This document shows, piece by piece, positions 32,861 to 41,491 of a stretch of 64,000 nt of DNA (the first letter of the stretch is position 1; every line of letters begins with the position of its first letter). The stretch is from the NCBI RefSeq assembly GCF_901447155.2, contig NZ_LR588414.1, positions 329,363-393,362 of the forward strand, read 5' to 3'. The position numbers were made by a program, and so were the translations under genes. This stretch comes from Peptoniphilus catoniae. Its GTDB lineage: Bacteria; Bacillota; Clostridia; Tissierellales; Peptoniphilaceae. The notes under the pieces were generated by a model, which was given only the letters and a program-made list of their open reading frames with translations, did not search any database and had not been told where the DNA came from.

Positions 32861-34000
32861 ATGACCTTTTCAGATAAAATTAAAAGTTTAAACTTGTCAA
32901 AAAGAGAAAAATATTTATTGATAATTTTATTTTTTATAATATTTGAGCTTATAATTTATAGCCTTTTTATTTCTAACAAATATGTAAGTTTACAAGACTC
33001 TGCAATGTTAGTAGACGAAACAAAAAATAACGTAAAAATGAAAGAGGAAGTATATAAAAAAGCCCTTGAGCTGCAAAAAGAAAACGAAAGTTTGCTTAGA
33101 AATGGCAAATTAGAGCTTTCTAATTTAAATAATAAGGAAGATATAGAGAGCTTTAAAGGAAATACAATTAAAATTAATAAAATTGAAGATTTTGAAAATA
33201 GAAGGTCCTTGGAATTTACAATAGAAAAGAAAAATATAAAAGACATTAAAAGATTGTCTGATTATTTGGTTTTTGAAAATCTAAATATTGTCAAAGAATC
33301 TCAGAACGAATATAAGTGCTATGCTGAGATAAATAAAGGTTCAAAAAATTCAAAAGCTATTTTGCCTACAATAGTTGAAAGCGAGCCTATAGATAAGGAT
33401 ATAGATTTAAAAAAAGCATATTTTAGTGAAAGAATAAATGAATCCCTTAAGGAAGATGACAATAAGCTTAAGATAAATAATGAAAAAAATTCAAGTAATG
33501 AGAATTTGGTCACAGAGACACCTTCTAAAGATGAGAAAGTTAAAAATAGGATCTTTGCAAGCGGATCTCTTTTAGATAAAACCGATAAAGATGTACCTGT
33601 AGGGGAATTGATACCTGATTATAACACCAAAGAATTTGACACTGCAAATTTTAAGCTTTATTCAGATGAGAAAAATCTTATTTTTCTTAAAAATGACGAC
33701 AATGAAATGACTATTAATTATGTAATTTCACCTGAAAGTCAGAATAAGGAAATTTTAATTTTGTTTGATAACAGCGTAAATGTAAAAGATTTAAAATTAA
33801 AAATTGAAAGCTTTAAGGACCAGTTAGGAGAAATGGGTTATTACAATGGTTATAAAGTACCCTTTGATGAAGGCTTGACAAGGGGAGTAAATGAAATTGA
33901 TGCAGGGAATATAGAAAATCTAAAGGGAATTTATTTTAAGCCGGCTCCGGGAAATGACACAGGGGAGTTTAAGATATATGATATTGAGGGAAAACTTTGA
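32861..34000 (+). CDS. Type IV pilus assembly protein, PilO/GspM-like (tentative)
   Basis: 379 residues. A short cytoplasmic N-terminus, one membrane span (about 19-38: Y-L-L-I-I-L-F-F-I-I-F-E-L), a coiled coil (about 42-90), then a small alpha/beta region and a low-complexity K/E/N-rich middle, with a further domain after about 260. This layout (N-in, single span, coiled coil, ferredoxin-like domain) is that of PilO/GspM-type alignment proteins. There is no close sequence match in my memory, so the call rests on architecture and position: it overlaps the first of four pilin-like genes by 4 bases. PilM and PilN partners are not present. Confidence 0.55.
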   Translation: MTFSDKIKSLNLSKREKYLLIILFFIIFELIIYSLFISNKYVSLQDSAMLVDETKNNVKMKEEVYKKALELQKENESLLRNGKLELSNLNNKEDIESFKGNTIKINKIEDFENRRSLEFTIEKKNIKDIKRLSDYLVFENLNIVKESQNEYKCYAEINKGSKNSKAILPTIVESEPIDKDIDLKKAYFSERINESLKEDDNKLKINNEKNSSNENLVTETPSKDEKVKNRIFASGSLLDKTDKDVPVGELIPDYNTKEFDTANFKLYSDEKNLIFLKNDDNEMTINYVISPESQNKEILILFDNSVNVKDLKLKIESFKDQLGEMGYYNGYKVPFDEGLTRGVNEIDAGNIENLKGIYFKPAPGNDTGEFKIYDIEGKL

Positions 34001-34416
34001 AGAAAAAAGGATTTACTTTAATTGAGCTGGTAGTATCAATTGCCATATTGGCAAGTTTAATGACTATAGGTTTATACAATCACAAGACATCTGGAGAATA
34101 TCGTGCAAAAAAAGATTTGGAAAAAATAGTAAGAGACATTAAATATACGAGAAATCTTGCCATGTCTAAAAGAAAAAGAGCAAGGTTTTTCCTTTCTCAG
34201 GACTATTATGAAATATCTTGTGGTGATTATGAAGAAAGATTTGACTATTCAAAGGATTTAATTCTTAAATCCAATGGTCTTATAAATTTGGAATTTACCA
34301 AAAACGGTATTTCATCAAAGGATACATCTCAAACTATTTATTTTAAAATTTCTAATAAGCTTTATGAAATTACTGTTGAACCTGTAACTGGAAAGGTTAA
34401 TTTAAAAAATGGTTAG
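33997..34416 (+). CDS. Type IV prepilin-like protein, GspH/FimT-like minor pseudopilin
   Basis: 139 residues. The class III prepilin signal is K-K-K-G / F-T-L-I-E-L-V-V-S: cleavage after Gly5, conserved Glu at +5 of the mature protein, then a hydrophobic helix. The body of about 110 residues is a small beta-rich domain like GspH/FimT minor pilins. TTG start at 33997 behind GAGGG, overlapping the previous stop (TTGA). By order (first of four) and size this is the H-type subunit of a filament tip. Confidence 0.82.
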   Translation: MKKKGFTLIELVVSIAILASLMTIGLYNHKTSGEYRAKKDLEKIVRDIKYTRNLAMSKRKRARFFLSQDYYEISCGDYEERFDYSKDLILKSNGLINLEFTKNGISSKDTSQTIYFKISNKLYEITVEPVTGKVNLKNG

Positions 34417-34771
34417 AAGTAAAAAGAAAGGTTTTATCCTTCTTGATGTTTTATTATCAATAAGTCTAATTTTTATAGTTGCCAGTCTTCTTATACCTGC
34501 CATTACAAATTTGCTTCTTGCAAGAAACAAATTAAAGCAAAGGTCTGAACTGTATCAGGTATCAAAAAATCAAATTGAGTTAATAACATCAGCTGCCTAT
34601 ATGGGTTCTGATAAATATGAAATAATTATACCTGAAAAATACAAGTATAGAATTGAAAAAGAAGACTTGGGAGATAATTTAGTAAGATATTTTCTTTACA
34701 TAGAAGACGAAGATAAGGGTGAAATAAAGTTTGAAAAAATTTTACAAAAAAAGAGGCTTTACTCTAATTGA
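34409..34771 (+). CDS. Type IV prepilin-like protein, GspI/PilV-like minor pseudopilin
   Basis: 120 residues, matching the small size of GspI-type subunits. The prepilin motif K-K-K-G / F-I-L-L-D-V-L-L-S has Asp in place of the usual Glu at +5, an acidic substitution seen in some minor pilins. A hydrophobic helix follows (I-S-L-I-F-I-V-A-S-L-L-I-P), then a small C-terminal domain. ATG overlaps the H-like gene's stop by 8 bases; no strong ribosome-binding site is visible, so it is probably translated by coupling. It overlaps the next gene by 41 bases. Confidence 0.75.
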   Translation: MVRSKKKGFILLDVLLSISLIFIVASLLIPAITNLLLARNKLKQRSELYQVSKNQIELITSAAYMGSDKYEIIIPEKYKYRIEKEDLGDNLVRYFLYIEDEDKGEIKFEKILQKKRLYSN

Positions 34772-35282
34772 ACTTGTTGTATCAACCGCTCTTATTTTAA
34801 CGGTATTTACAATACTTTCGACAATTTTTCTAAATACTTTAAAAACTTCTAAACTCGTCAGCACAAGCGATGAAATGTATAATGACAGCTATTTTGCTCT
34901 AAATTATATTTATGGAGAAATAAGCTCGGCAGATTATATTATTGCAAATAAAAATTCTGAATCTTTAGGTTTTACTTTAGTAAATCTTATGGGAGTTGAT
35001 AAGAGTGAAAAAAGAAAGAGTAAAAACTCAAAGTATAAATATATATACTATGTTACTAAGGGTAATACCTTAAAAAGATATGCTCTAAATACAAACAGTA
35101 AAATCACATCCGGGGAATTTTATGGAAAATTCGGAGTTAATAATATTATATCCGGAGTTGACAAAGTGAGCTGTAAATTTGAAAGAGATAAGATAATTAT
35201 GGAATTTGATTTTAATAGAGATAATGTTAAAGATCAAAAGACCCTTATAATTGCAAATAGAACCTTTGAGGAATTCAAGTGA
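34731..35282 (+). CDS. Type IV prepilin-like protein, GspJ/PilW-like minor pseudopilin
   Basis: 183 residues, like GspJ. K-K-R-G / F-T-L-I-E-L-V-V-S is a perfect prepilin motif with Glu+5. A long hydrophobic helix and a larger globular C-terminal domain follow. TTG start at 34731; GGGTGA about 10 bases upstream may be its ribosome-binding site. The 41-base overlap with the preceding gene in another frame points to tight coupling. The stop overlaps the next gene by 4 bases. Confidence 0.8.
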   Translation: MKKFYKKRGFTLIELVVSTALILTVFTILSTIFLNTLKTSKLVSTSDEMYNDSYFALNYIYGEISSADYIIANKNSESLGFTLVNLMGVDKSEKRKSKNSKYKYIYYVTKGNTLKRYALNTNSKITSGEFYGKFGVNNIISGVDKVSCKFERDKIIMEFDFNRDNVKDQKTLIIANRTFEEFK

Positions 35283-36244
35283 AAAGAAACGGATTTACAT
35301 ACATAGTTACCATAGTTGTAATAAGTATTATAGTTACACTTATTTCGTTTTTGCTGGAAAGCTTTAAAAACAACTTGATTATAAGTTCAAACGAAGAAAA
35401 TAATATACAGTCTCAGCTATATGCTGAGTCTTTAATAAACATAGCCTTGTCAGAGGATTCTTTTAAGGATAAAGTAAAGACCGTTTACTTTGAAGACAGA
35501 CACGAAATAGATTATAAGCCTGAAGATTTAATAGAGGATATAAGCAATGAGTATATTAAACTAAGTTTAGACAACAGTCTTACCAAAAAAGGCTTTCTAA
35601 TGGAAGCATCCTTAGACTATAAGGATATAGAATCCAAATGCTTTGCATCAGGCACTATAGTAAATAAAATCTATTTAAAAGGAGCGGGGGTTTTAAACTC
35701 ATCTACAACAAATGAAGAAGATTTACTTGAAAGCAAAGAAGCTTTTGAAAATATAAACTATAAAGATTTTACTTATGTTGAATACATATATCTTGATGAA
35801 GGAGATTATTTTTTAGAAAAAGATGGACTTTATTTTAATATTTATAAAGAAGAAGAAACAGTCAAAGAAAATGGGGATATAGGAATTGTAAAAACTTCTC
35901 TTAAAAAATATCCACACAATAAAAGCATTTACTTAAAACAGGATAGAGGAAGTCTTTGTATAGTTGATAATATAGACTTAAGAGGAATAGTAGATGTAAA
36001 TAAAATATATTTAAATAACAACCTTGGCCTTAAGGGAATTATGATTTTAAGAAACAATATAGAATATTTAGATAACCCTGCCAGGATTTCAGTAGAAGGA
36101 ATAACTATTAATTTTGAAAGAGCTTCTGAAAACAATCTTATATCTAATTATGATTTTGATAATATAGACATGTATGGTAAAATAATTGAAAATTTTATTA
36201 AACCTGAACTTTACAACATTAAGAGGGATTTAAAATCCAATTAA
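35279..36244 (+). CDS. Type IV prepilin-like protein, GspK/PilX-like tip subunit
   Basis: 321 residues, the size of GspK. The prepilin-like N-terminus is K-R-N-G / F-T-Y-I-V-T-I-V-V: the peptidase Gly/Phe site is present but +5 is Val, not Glu. Absence of Glu+5 is the hallmark of GspK, which caps the filament. The large C-terminal domain is unrecognised. GTG start at 35279, GAGG 7 bases upstream, overlap with the previous stop (GTGA). Last gene of the cluster; efp has its own promoter just after. Confidence 0.75.
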   Translation: MKRNGFTYIVTIVVISIIVTLISFLLESFKNNLIISSNEENNIQSQLYAESLINIALSEDSFKDKVKTVYFEDRHEIDYKPEDLIEDISNEYIKLSLDNSLTKKGFLMEASLDYKDIESKCFASGTIVNKIYLKGAGVLNSSTTNEEDLLESKEAFENINYKDFTYVEYIYLDEGDYFLEKDGLYFNIYKEEETVKENGDIGIVKTSLKKYPHNKSIYLKQDRGSLCIVDNIDLRGIVDVNKIYLNNNLGLKGIMILRNNIEYLDNPARISVEGITINFERASENNLISNYDFDNIDMYGKIIENFIKPELYNIKRDLKSN

Positions 36245-36247
36245 AAC

Positions 36248-36276
36248 TTGATAGCTTAGACCTATATTGATATAAT
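36248..36276 (+). promoter_or_regulatory. Strong promoter of efp
   Basis: TTGATA (36248-36253), exactly 17 bases, then TATAAT (36271-36276) with upstream TGA (extended -10). It begins right after the GspK-like stop codon at 36244 and lies 30 bases before the efp ATG. Confidence 0.85.
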
Positions 36277-36305
36277 ACTTTTAGAGAAAATTTAGGAGGT
36301 AAATT

Positions 36306-36863
36306 ATGATTACAGCAGGTGATTTTAGAAAAGGCTTAACATTTATAATGGATAATGAAGTTTATGAAGTACTTGATTTTCAACATGTTAAACCGGGAAA
36401 GGGAGCAGCCTTTGTAAGAGCAAAAATAAGATCTGTTTTAACCGGAGCAACTAAAGACACTACATTTAATCCGTCAGAAAAATTTGAAAAAGCGGTAATT
36501 GAAACTAAAGAAATGCAGTACCTATATAATGACGGCAGTCTTTATTATTTTATGGATAATGAGACATATGAGCAAATACCTTTAGAAAAAGCAATTGTTG
36601 AAGATGCTTTAAACTTCATGCGTGAAAATGATGTAGCACAAATTAACTTCCATATGGGAAAGCCCTTTAGAGTTTCGCCTGCAAATTTTGTAGAATTGGA
36701 AGTAACTCATACAGAACCAGGAGTAAAGGGAGATACATCATCAGGTGGATCAAAGCCCGCTACTGTAGAAACAGGATTTACACTAAATGTTCCGCTTTTT
36801 ATTAACACAGGAGACATTATTAGAATTGACACCAGAAGTGGTGAGTATATGTCAAGAGCATAG
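36306..36863 (+). CDS. efp: Translation elongation factor P
   Basis: 185 residues. EF-P rescues ribosomes stalled at polyproline. Domain I has the loop K-P-G-K-G-A-A-F with the tip Lys32; no modification enzymes (EpmA/YmfI) are seen here. The C-terminal signature is visible as [19 protein letters not shown] behind TAGGAGGTAAATT. It leads the run efp, the CD1247-like gene and then yqhY-nusB. Proline-rich surface repeats are a likely client class in general, but this is only inference. Confidence 0.96.
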   Translation: MITAGDFRKGLTFIMDNEVYEVLDFQHVKPGKGAAFVRAKIRSVLTGATKDTTFNPSEKFEKAVIETKEMQYLYNDGSLYYFMDNETYEQIPLEKAIVEDALNFMRENDVAQINFHMGKPFRVSPANFVELEVTHTEPGVKGDTSSGGSKPATVETGFTLNVPLFINTGDIIRIDTRSGEYMSRA

Positions 36864-36875
36864 GAGGAAATTTTT

Positions 36876-37220
36876 ATGGAAAACATTATTAATAGAATAT
36901 CTTATCTTCAAGGATTAGCAGAAGGATATGAAATCGATTCTGAAACAAAAGAAGGTAGACTTTTACTTGAATTAATTGATGTAATATCAGAAATGGCAGA
37001 AGAAGTAAAGGCACAAGAAGAGGAACTTCAAGATTATTTGGATTTACTTGATGAAGATTTGTCAGATCTTGAAGATTATGTATATGACGATGAAGACGAC
37101 TATGATGATTATGACGACTATGAAGACTTTGATTATGATGATGATTTTTATGATGACGAATTAGACGTACAAGGAGATTGTGCTTGTACAGATGAGTCTT
37201 GTTCTTGTCAAGAAGACTAA
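36876..37220 (+). CDS. CD1247-type N-terminal domain protein with acidic, Cys-containing tail
   Basis: 114 residues. Residues 1-60 (I-S-Y-L-Q-G-L-A-E-G-Y-E-I-D, then K-E-G-R-L-L-L-E-L-I-D-V-I) match the small helical domain found in Clostridioides CD1247-like proteins. Residues 60-100 are almost only D, E and Y. The tail reads C-A-C-T-D-E-S-C-S-C (C-x-C-x4-C-x-C), a possible metal site. AGGAGG precedes ATG; co-transcribed with efp, with a terminator after. The function of the family is unknown; the conserved link with efp/nusB suggests a translation or transcription role. Confidence 0.82.
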   Translation: MENIINRISYLQGLAEGYEIDSETKEGRLLLELIDVISEMAEEVKAQEEELQDYLDLLDEDLSDLEDYVYDDEDDYDDYDDYEDFDYDDDFYDDELDVQGDCACTDESCSCQED

Positions 37221-37233
37221 TTATTAATACGTT

Positions 37234-37265
37234 GATCCACCGGATGACCGGTGGATTTTTTATAT
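37234..37265 (+). terminator. Strong intrinsic terminator after efp and the CD1247-like gene
   Basis: ATCCACCGG / CCGGTGGAT perfect stem with a short loop, followed by T6. Confidence 0.94.
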
Positions 37266-37275
37266 CTTCAAAAAA

Positions 37276-37304
37276 TTGAATAACATTGTAGCATTTGTTA
37301 TAAT
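37276..37304 (+). promoter_or_regulatory. Strong promoter of the yqhY-nusB operon
   Basis: TTGAAT (37276-37281), 17 bases, TATAAT (37299-37304), with TGT directly upstream (extended -10). The next ATG is 36 bases downstream. Confidence 0.85.
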
Positions 37305-37339
37305 ATGAGGCAAAGACATGATTATAGTGGAGGTGTACA

Positions 37340-37720
37340 ATGACTGATAACTATTTAATAGAAACAAGTGGAGAAGGCGAAGTAAAAATAACTGAAGATG
37401 TAATCTCCGCAATATCAACAGTAGCTGCGGAATCTGTTGATGGCGTTGTAAATATACAGTCTGATTTAAAGTCAAGTGTAACTGAAATGTTTGGAGTAAA
37501 AAATACTTCCAAGGGAGTTAAAGTTGACATAGGCGAAAAGGAAGCTATAGTAGAAATATTTATAACTATTCTTTATGGAAAAAACATAGTTGAAGTATGT
37601 AAAAATGTTCAGGATAAAGTTAAAGAGGCAGTTGAAAACATGACGGATCTTGAGGTTGTGGAAGTAAATGTTCACGTGTCAGGTATAGCCTTGCCGGACA
37701 AAGAGAAAGCAAGGGCATAA
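37340..37720 (+). CDS. yqhY: Asp23/Gls24 family protein (YqhY)
   Basis: 126 residues with the Asp23 domain: I-T-E-D-V-I-S-A-I-S-T-V-A-A-E-S-V-D-G-V, the G-V-K-V-D-I-G core and a C-terminal V-N-V-H-V-S-G. YqhY sits next to nusB in Firmicutes and has been linked to control of fatty-acid synthesis (acetyl-CoA carboxylase) in Bacillus. ATG behind GGAGGTGTACA, starting an operon that runs with few gaps through nusB, xseAB, ispA, tlyA and recN. No oddities. Confidence 0.9.
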   Translation: MTDNYLIETSGEGEVKITEDVISAISTVAAESVDGVVNIQSDLKSSVTEMFGVKNTSKGVKVDIGEKEAIVEIFITILYGKNIVEVCKNVQDKVKEAVENMTDLEVVEVNVHVSGIALPDKEKARA

Positions 37721-37721
37721 T

Positions 37722-38120
37722 ATGAGTAGAAAAAAGTCTCGTATTGGACAAATGCAAGTTCTTTTTCAAATGGATATTAATGATGATTTTTCCATAGAGG
37801 GTCTTGAGACTTTTTTAGAGAACTTTGATTTTAGCAAGACTGAAATAGATTATATAGAAAAAACGGTACCTGTTATTTTAGAACACATTGAAGATATTGA
37901 TAATAAAATAATTGAAAATCTTCACACTTGGAGTTTTAACAGGCTGGCAAAAGTAGACAGGAGTATACTGAGAATTGCAGTTTACGAATTATTATATAGA
38001 GACGATATACCATCTGAGGTATCTATAAATGAAGCGGTTGAAATATCAAAGGAATTTGGATCGGATGAGTCTCCTAAATTTATAAACGGAATCTTGGGGA
38101 GTATTTACAGAAATTTATAG
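37722..38120 (+). CDS. nusB: Transcription antitermination factor NusB
   Basis: 132 residues, all helical. N-terminal S-R-I-G-Q-M-Q-V-L-F-Q-M-D, central N-R-L-A-K-V-D-R-S-I-L-R-I-A-V-Y-E-L, and the C-terminal F-I-N-G-I-L-G motif are diagnostic. NusB binds boxA RNA with NusE (S10) to promote rRNA antitermination. Starts 1 base after yqhY, so it is coupled. A small hairpin follows the stop. Confidence 0.95.
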   Translation: MSRKKSRIGQMQVLFQMDINDDFSIEGLETFLENFDFSKTEIDYIEKTVPVILEHIEDIDNKIIENLHTWSFNRLAKVDRSILRIAVYELLYRDDIPSEVSINEAVEISKEFGSDESPKFINGILGSIYRNL

Positions 38121-38149
38121 CGAGAGCCTAAGGCTCTCCCTTCTTGTTT
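38121..38149 (+). terminator. Weak terminator-like hairpin between nusB and xseA
   Basis: GAGAGCC / GGCTCTC with a 3-base loop, then CCTTCTTGTTT. The T-run is broken, so it may only reduce read-through and lower expression of xseA and later genes. Confidence 0.45.
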
Positions 38150-38161
38150 AATGGTGATACT

Positions 38162-39613
38162 ATGGCAGCAATAAAGGTGAGCGAACTTAATAGATATATA
38201 AAAAAATATATAGCCATGGACTACCTCTTAAGTGATATTTTGGTATTGGGAGAAATTTCAAACATAAATAGGCATTCAAATGGTAACATCTACCTTTCTT
38301 TAAAGGATGACAAGGCTAAAATAAACGGTATTATTTACTCCAATGATGCAAGAAATTTAAAGATGGATCTAAAGAACGGAGATAATGTTGAAGCTAGAGG
38401 GTCAGTTTCTATCTATGAAAGAGATGGAGCTTTAAATATATACATAAGAGAAGTAAATGTTTTAGGAATTGGGAACTTATATGAGAAGTTTATTTATCTA
38501 AGAGATAGACTTAATGAAGAAGGACTTTTCTCCAAAGATCACAAGAAGAATACACCATATTTTCCGAGAAGGGTTGGAGTTATTACTTCACCTACAGGTG
38601 CAGCCATTAGAGACTTTATAAATGTATTAAAAAGAAGAAATCCTACAGTTGATATAATTTTATATCCTGCTAACGTTCAAGGGGATAAATCTGTAGATGA
38701 CCTTATAAAGGCTTTAGATTATTTAGAAAATAAGGTTGATGTAATAGTCTTGACAAGAGGGGGAGGATCCTTGGAGGAACTTTTTTCATTTAACGATGAA
38801 GATCTTGCAAGGAAAGTTTATAGTATAGATACTCCTGTAATATCGGCTGTAGGTCACGAAATTGATTTTGTAATAACTGATTTTGTAAGTGATTTAAGAG
38901 CCCCAACACCATCGGCAGCCGCAGAATTAGTATCTATGAGCAGAGAAGATCTTAATAATTCACTTTTTCTGTTAAAGAATTCCATGGACAATAAGATTAT
39001 AAATAAATTAAATGAATCCTCAAGTGATTTAAATGATAAAGCTAAATATTTAAAACTTGATCTTAAAAATTTTTTAAGCTCAAATAGAAAAAATATAGAT
39101 TATTTAAATAGAATTTTAAGGTATAAAAAACCGGATATTAAAAGAAAAGAAGTTTTGCTTTATAATTTAAGCAAAAGCCTTAACCAAAGCTTTAAAAACA
39201 AGCTAACGAGTGAAAAAAATATTTTAAAAGCTTTGGAGCTTAGGTTAAAATCTCCCGAACTCCTAATAAGAAAAGAAAATTTGAAAATTGAAATTTTAAA
39301 TGATAAATTAAAGTCTAAAAATCTTTCAATTGTAGTTGATAAAAAAAGAGAATATTTAAATTTACTCAGAAATAAGTTAGTTTTTGTGATTTTAGAAAGA
39401 CTTAGAAAGTCAGGAGAAAATTTGGCTAACTTAAAAGCAAATATTGAATTTTTTAACCCGTCAAAGGAAGTTAGTATAAGAGATAAAAACGGCAGGCTTT
39501 TAATAAGTGCATCAAGGCTTAGCCTTAAAGATAAAATCAGTATAGACTTTTCAGATGGAAGTGTAGATGCTTTGGTAGAAAATATAAAGTTAAGAGGTGG
39601 AGCCCATGAGTGA
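38162..39613 (+). CDS. xseA: Exodeoxyribonuclease VII large subunit
   Basis: About 483 residues. The N-terminal OB-fold (L-G-E-I-S-N-I-N-R-H-S-N-G-N-I-Y) is followed by the catalytic domain (V-I-T-S-P-T-G-A-A-I-R-D; R-G-G-G-S-L-E-E-L; A-V-G-H-E-I-D; L-R-A-P-T-P-S-A-A-A) and a long coiled coil. ExoVII degrades single-stranded DNA in repair. ATG at 38162 is preceded by GGTGATACT; a TTG 18 bases earlier gives a longer frame without family support. Overlaps xseB by 8 bases. Confidence 0.95.
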   Translation: MAAIKVSELNRYIKKYIAMDYLLSDILVLGEISNINRHSNGNIYLSLKDDKAKINGIIYSNDARNLKMDLKNGDNVEARGSVSIYERDGALNIYIREVNVLGIGNLYEKFIYLRDRLNEEGLFSKDHKKNTPYFPRRVGVITSPTGAAIRDFINVLKRRNPTVDIILYPANVQGDKSVDDLIKALDYLENKVDVIVLTRGGGSLEELFSFNDEDLARKVYSIDTPVISAVGHEIDFVITDFVSDLRAPTPSAAAELVSMSREDLNNSLFLLKNSMDNKIINKLNESSSDLNDKAKYLKLDLKNFLSSNRKNIDYLNRILRYKKPDIKRKEVLLYNLSKSLNQSFKNKLTSEKNILKALELRLKSPELLIRKENLKIEILNDKLKSKNLSIVVDKKREYLNLLRNKLVFVILERLRKSGENLANLKANIEFFNPSKEVSIRDKNGRLLISASRLSLKDKISIDFSDGSVDALVENIKLRGGAHE

Positions 39614-39839
39614 GAGTTATGAAAGCGCCTATTTAAAACTTGAAAAAATAATAGAGGCTTTGGAATCTGAAGATATTACTTTAGAAGAATCAATTAAAAA
39701 ATATGAGGAGGGTTTAAAACTTTATAAATACTGCTCCAACATTTTAAATGAATATGAAGGAAAGGTGAAGATTCTTACTGGGGAAGGAGATGCCCTTAAG
39801 GAGGAGGATTTTCATATAGGTGAATCAGATGAAGAATAA
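39606..39839 (+). CDS. xseB: Exodeoxyribonuclease VII small subunit
   Basis: About 77 residues, a helical hairpin that coats the XseA coiled coil. Typical S-Y-E-S-A-Y-L-K-L-E-K-I-I-E-A-L-E followed by L-E-E-S-I-K-K-Y-E-E-G. ATG at 39606 lies behind GAGGTGGAG; the GTG at 39597 is inside that site. The C-terminal tail is acidic. Overlaps xseA upstream and ispA downstream, so stoichiometry is set by coupling. Confidence 0.93.
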   Translation: MSESYESAYLKLEKIIEALESEDITLEESIKKYEEGLKLYKYCSNILNEYEGKVKILTGEGDALKEEDFHIGESDEE

Positions 39840-40698
39840 TGAAGATTTAATAGAGTTAATCGATAACAGTATATTTAAGAATTTTTCAGTAATTGATGAC
39901 TATCAAAAAGTAGTTTATGAATCTATGATTTATTCCCTTTCCTCAGGCGGTAAAAGAGTAAGGCCTATTTTATGTTTACTAACTTACGCTGCAATAAAAG
40001 ATGAGGATTGGGATGGAGATTATGAAAAAGTACTTCCCTATGCAGTAGCTATGGAGTTGATTCACACCTATTCTCTTATACATGACGACCTGCCCGCTAT
40101 GGATAATGATGATTTAAGAAGAGGTAAGCCTACTAATCACAAGGTATATTCAGAAGCCATAGCAATACTTGCAGGTGACGGATTGCTTAATATGTCTGCT
40201 GAGATACTTTCAAAAAATCTGGAACAGTATCTAGATGAGCCTGAAGATTTAAAAAGAGCCGTAAAGGCTATGAAATATATATTTAACGCTTCAGGAACTC
40301 ACGGCATGATAGGTGGACAGGTAATAGATCTTAACTGTGGGGAAGACACAGAAATTGACATTTTTGAAAATATGTATAAGTTAAAAACCGCCGCTTTAAT
40401 TAGAACATCTATAGTATCGGGAGCAATAATGGCAGGGGCTGTTGATGAAGAAATAGCCTCATTAGAAGAATTCTCCAACTGTATAGGGATAGCCTATCAA
40501 ATAAAAGATGACCTTATTGATGAGGACCTGGATGATAATAAAAATAAAAGCACCATAAGTAACCACAAGACCAAGGAAGAACTTGAAGAGAGAATTAACA
40601 ATCTTACACTAAGGGCAAAGGAAGAGCTTAAAAATCTGAAACACAATACTGACAGCTTAGAGAAGTATGTTGATATGTTGGTAGCAAGGAGAAGTTGA
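39829..40698 (+). CDS. ispA: Farnesyl (geranyl) diphosphate synthase
   Basis: About 289 residues. All-helical prenyltransferase joining IPP with DMAPP/GPP to make FPP, the precursor of undecaprenyl carrier lipid. First Asp-rich motif H-D-D-L-P-A-M-D-N-D-D-L-R-R-G; second Asp-rich motif K-D-D-L-I-D-E; G-G-K-R-V-R-P near 45. ATG at 39829 has AGGTGA upstream and overlaps xseB by 11 bases; the GTG at 39820 is less likely. It works with the IspH half of the fusion protein at 51474. dxs, often next in this cluster, is missing here. Confidence 0.94.
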   Translation: MKNNEDLIELIDNSIFKNFSVIDDYQKVVYESMIYSLSSGGKRVRPILCLLTYAAIKDEDWDGDYEKVLPYAVAMELIHTYSLIHDDLPAMDNDDLRRGKPTNHKVYSEAIAILAGDGLLNMSAEILSKNLEQYLDEPEDLKRAVKAMKYIFNASGTHGMIGGQVIDLNCGEDTEIDIFENMYKLKTAALIRTSIVSGAIMAGAVDEEIASLEEFSNCIGIAYQIKDDLIDEDLDDNKNKSTISNHKTKEELEERINNLTLRAKEELKNLKHNTDSLEKYVDMLVARRS

Positions 40699-41480
40699 TG
40701 ACTAAAATAAGAGCGGACCTTTTATTATCTGAGAGCTATCCTGAAATATCAAGAGAAAAGGCAAAAAGGCTTATTATGGGAGGAGAAGTTTTTTTAGGGA
40801 GCCTAAGAATTGATAAGCCTGGACAGCTTTTAGATGATAAGGATAAACTGACAGTTAAGCCCAATTCTTTGAAATATGTAAGTAGAGGAGGGTTTAAGCT
40901 TGAAAAAGCTATAGACCTTTATAAAATAGATTTAAAAAATAAAATCTGCGTAGATATAGGGGCATCAACAGGAGGTTTTACTCATTGTATGCTTATAAAT
41001 GGAGCAAAAAAAGTTTATGCAATAGATGTGGGCTATAATCAATTAAGCTATCAGCTCCAAGTGGATGATAGAGTTATATCTATGGAAAAAACAAACATAA
41101 GAAATTTTGATGTAAAAACAATTAGCGACTCTATTGATTTTGTTTCCATAGATGTAAGCTTTATATCTCTTGAGCTTGTTTTACCTAAGGCCTTTGAGCT
41201 GGTAAGAGACGGAGGTAAAATAGTAGCTCTTATTAAGCCCCAATTCGAAGCAGGAAGAGAGAAGGTTGGCAAAAAAGGTATAGTAAAGGATAAATCTGTA
41301 CATAAAGAAGTAATAGAAAAGATAGTCCGTTTGTCCAAGAGTCTAGGCTTAAGAATACTTGGGATAACATATTCTCCAATTAAAGGAACAAAGGGCAATG
41401 TTGAATTTTTAATTTATTTAGAAAAATCAGAAAAAGAAGATGCCCCTTACTCAACAGATGATTTACTGGAATTTAATTAA
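40698..41480 (+). CDS. tlyA: TlyA family rRNA (cytidine-2'-O)-methyltransferase
   Basis: 260 residues. An N-terminal S4 RNA-binding domain (A-K-R-L-I-M-G-G-E-V-F, about 20-60), then a FtsJ-like methyltransferase with SAM motif V-D-I-G-A-S-T-G-G-F-T (about 85) and K-P-Q-F-E-A-G (about 180). TlyA methylates 16S and/or 23S rRNA cytidines and affects capreomycin sensitivity in mycobacteria. ATG at 40698 lies 6 bases after AAGGAG and shares one base with the ispA stop. nadK and argR, common next genes, are absent; recN follows directly. Confidence 0.93.
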   Translation: MTKIRADLLLSESYPEISREKAKRLIMGGEVFLGSLRIDKPGQLLDDKDKLTVKPNSLKYVSRGGFKLEKAIDLYKIDLKNKICVDIGASTGGFTHCMLINGAKKVYAIDVGYNQLSYQLQVDDRVISMEKTNIRNFDVKTISDSIDFVSIDVSFISLELVLPKAFELVRDGGKIVALIKPQFEAGREKVGKKGIVKDKSVHKEVIEKIVRLSKSLGLRILGITYSPIKGTKGNVEFLIYLEKSEKEDAPYSTDDLLEFN

Positions 41481-41491
41481 TAGGTGATTTT

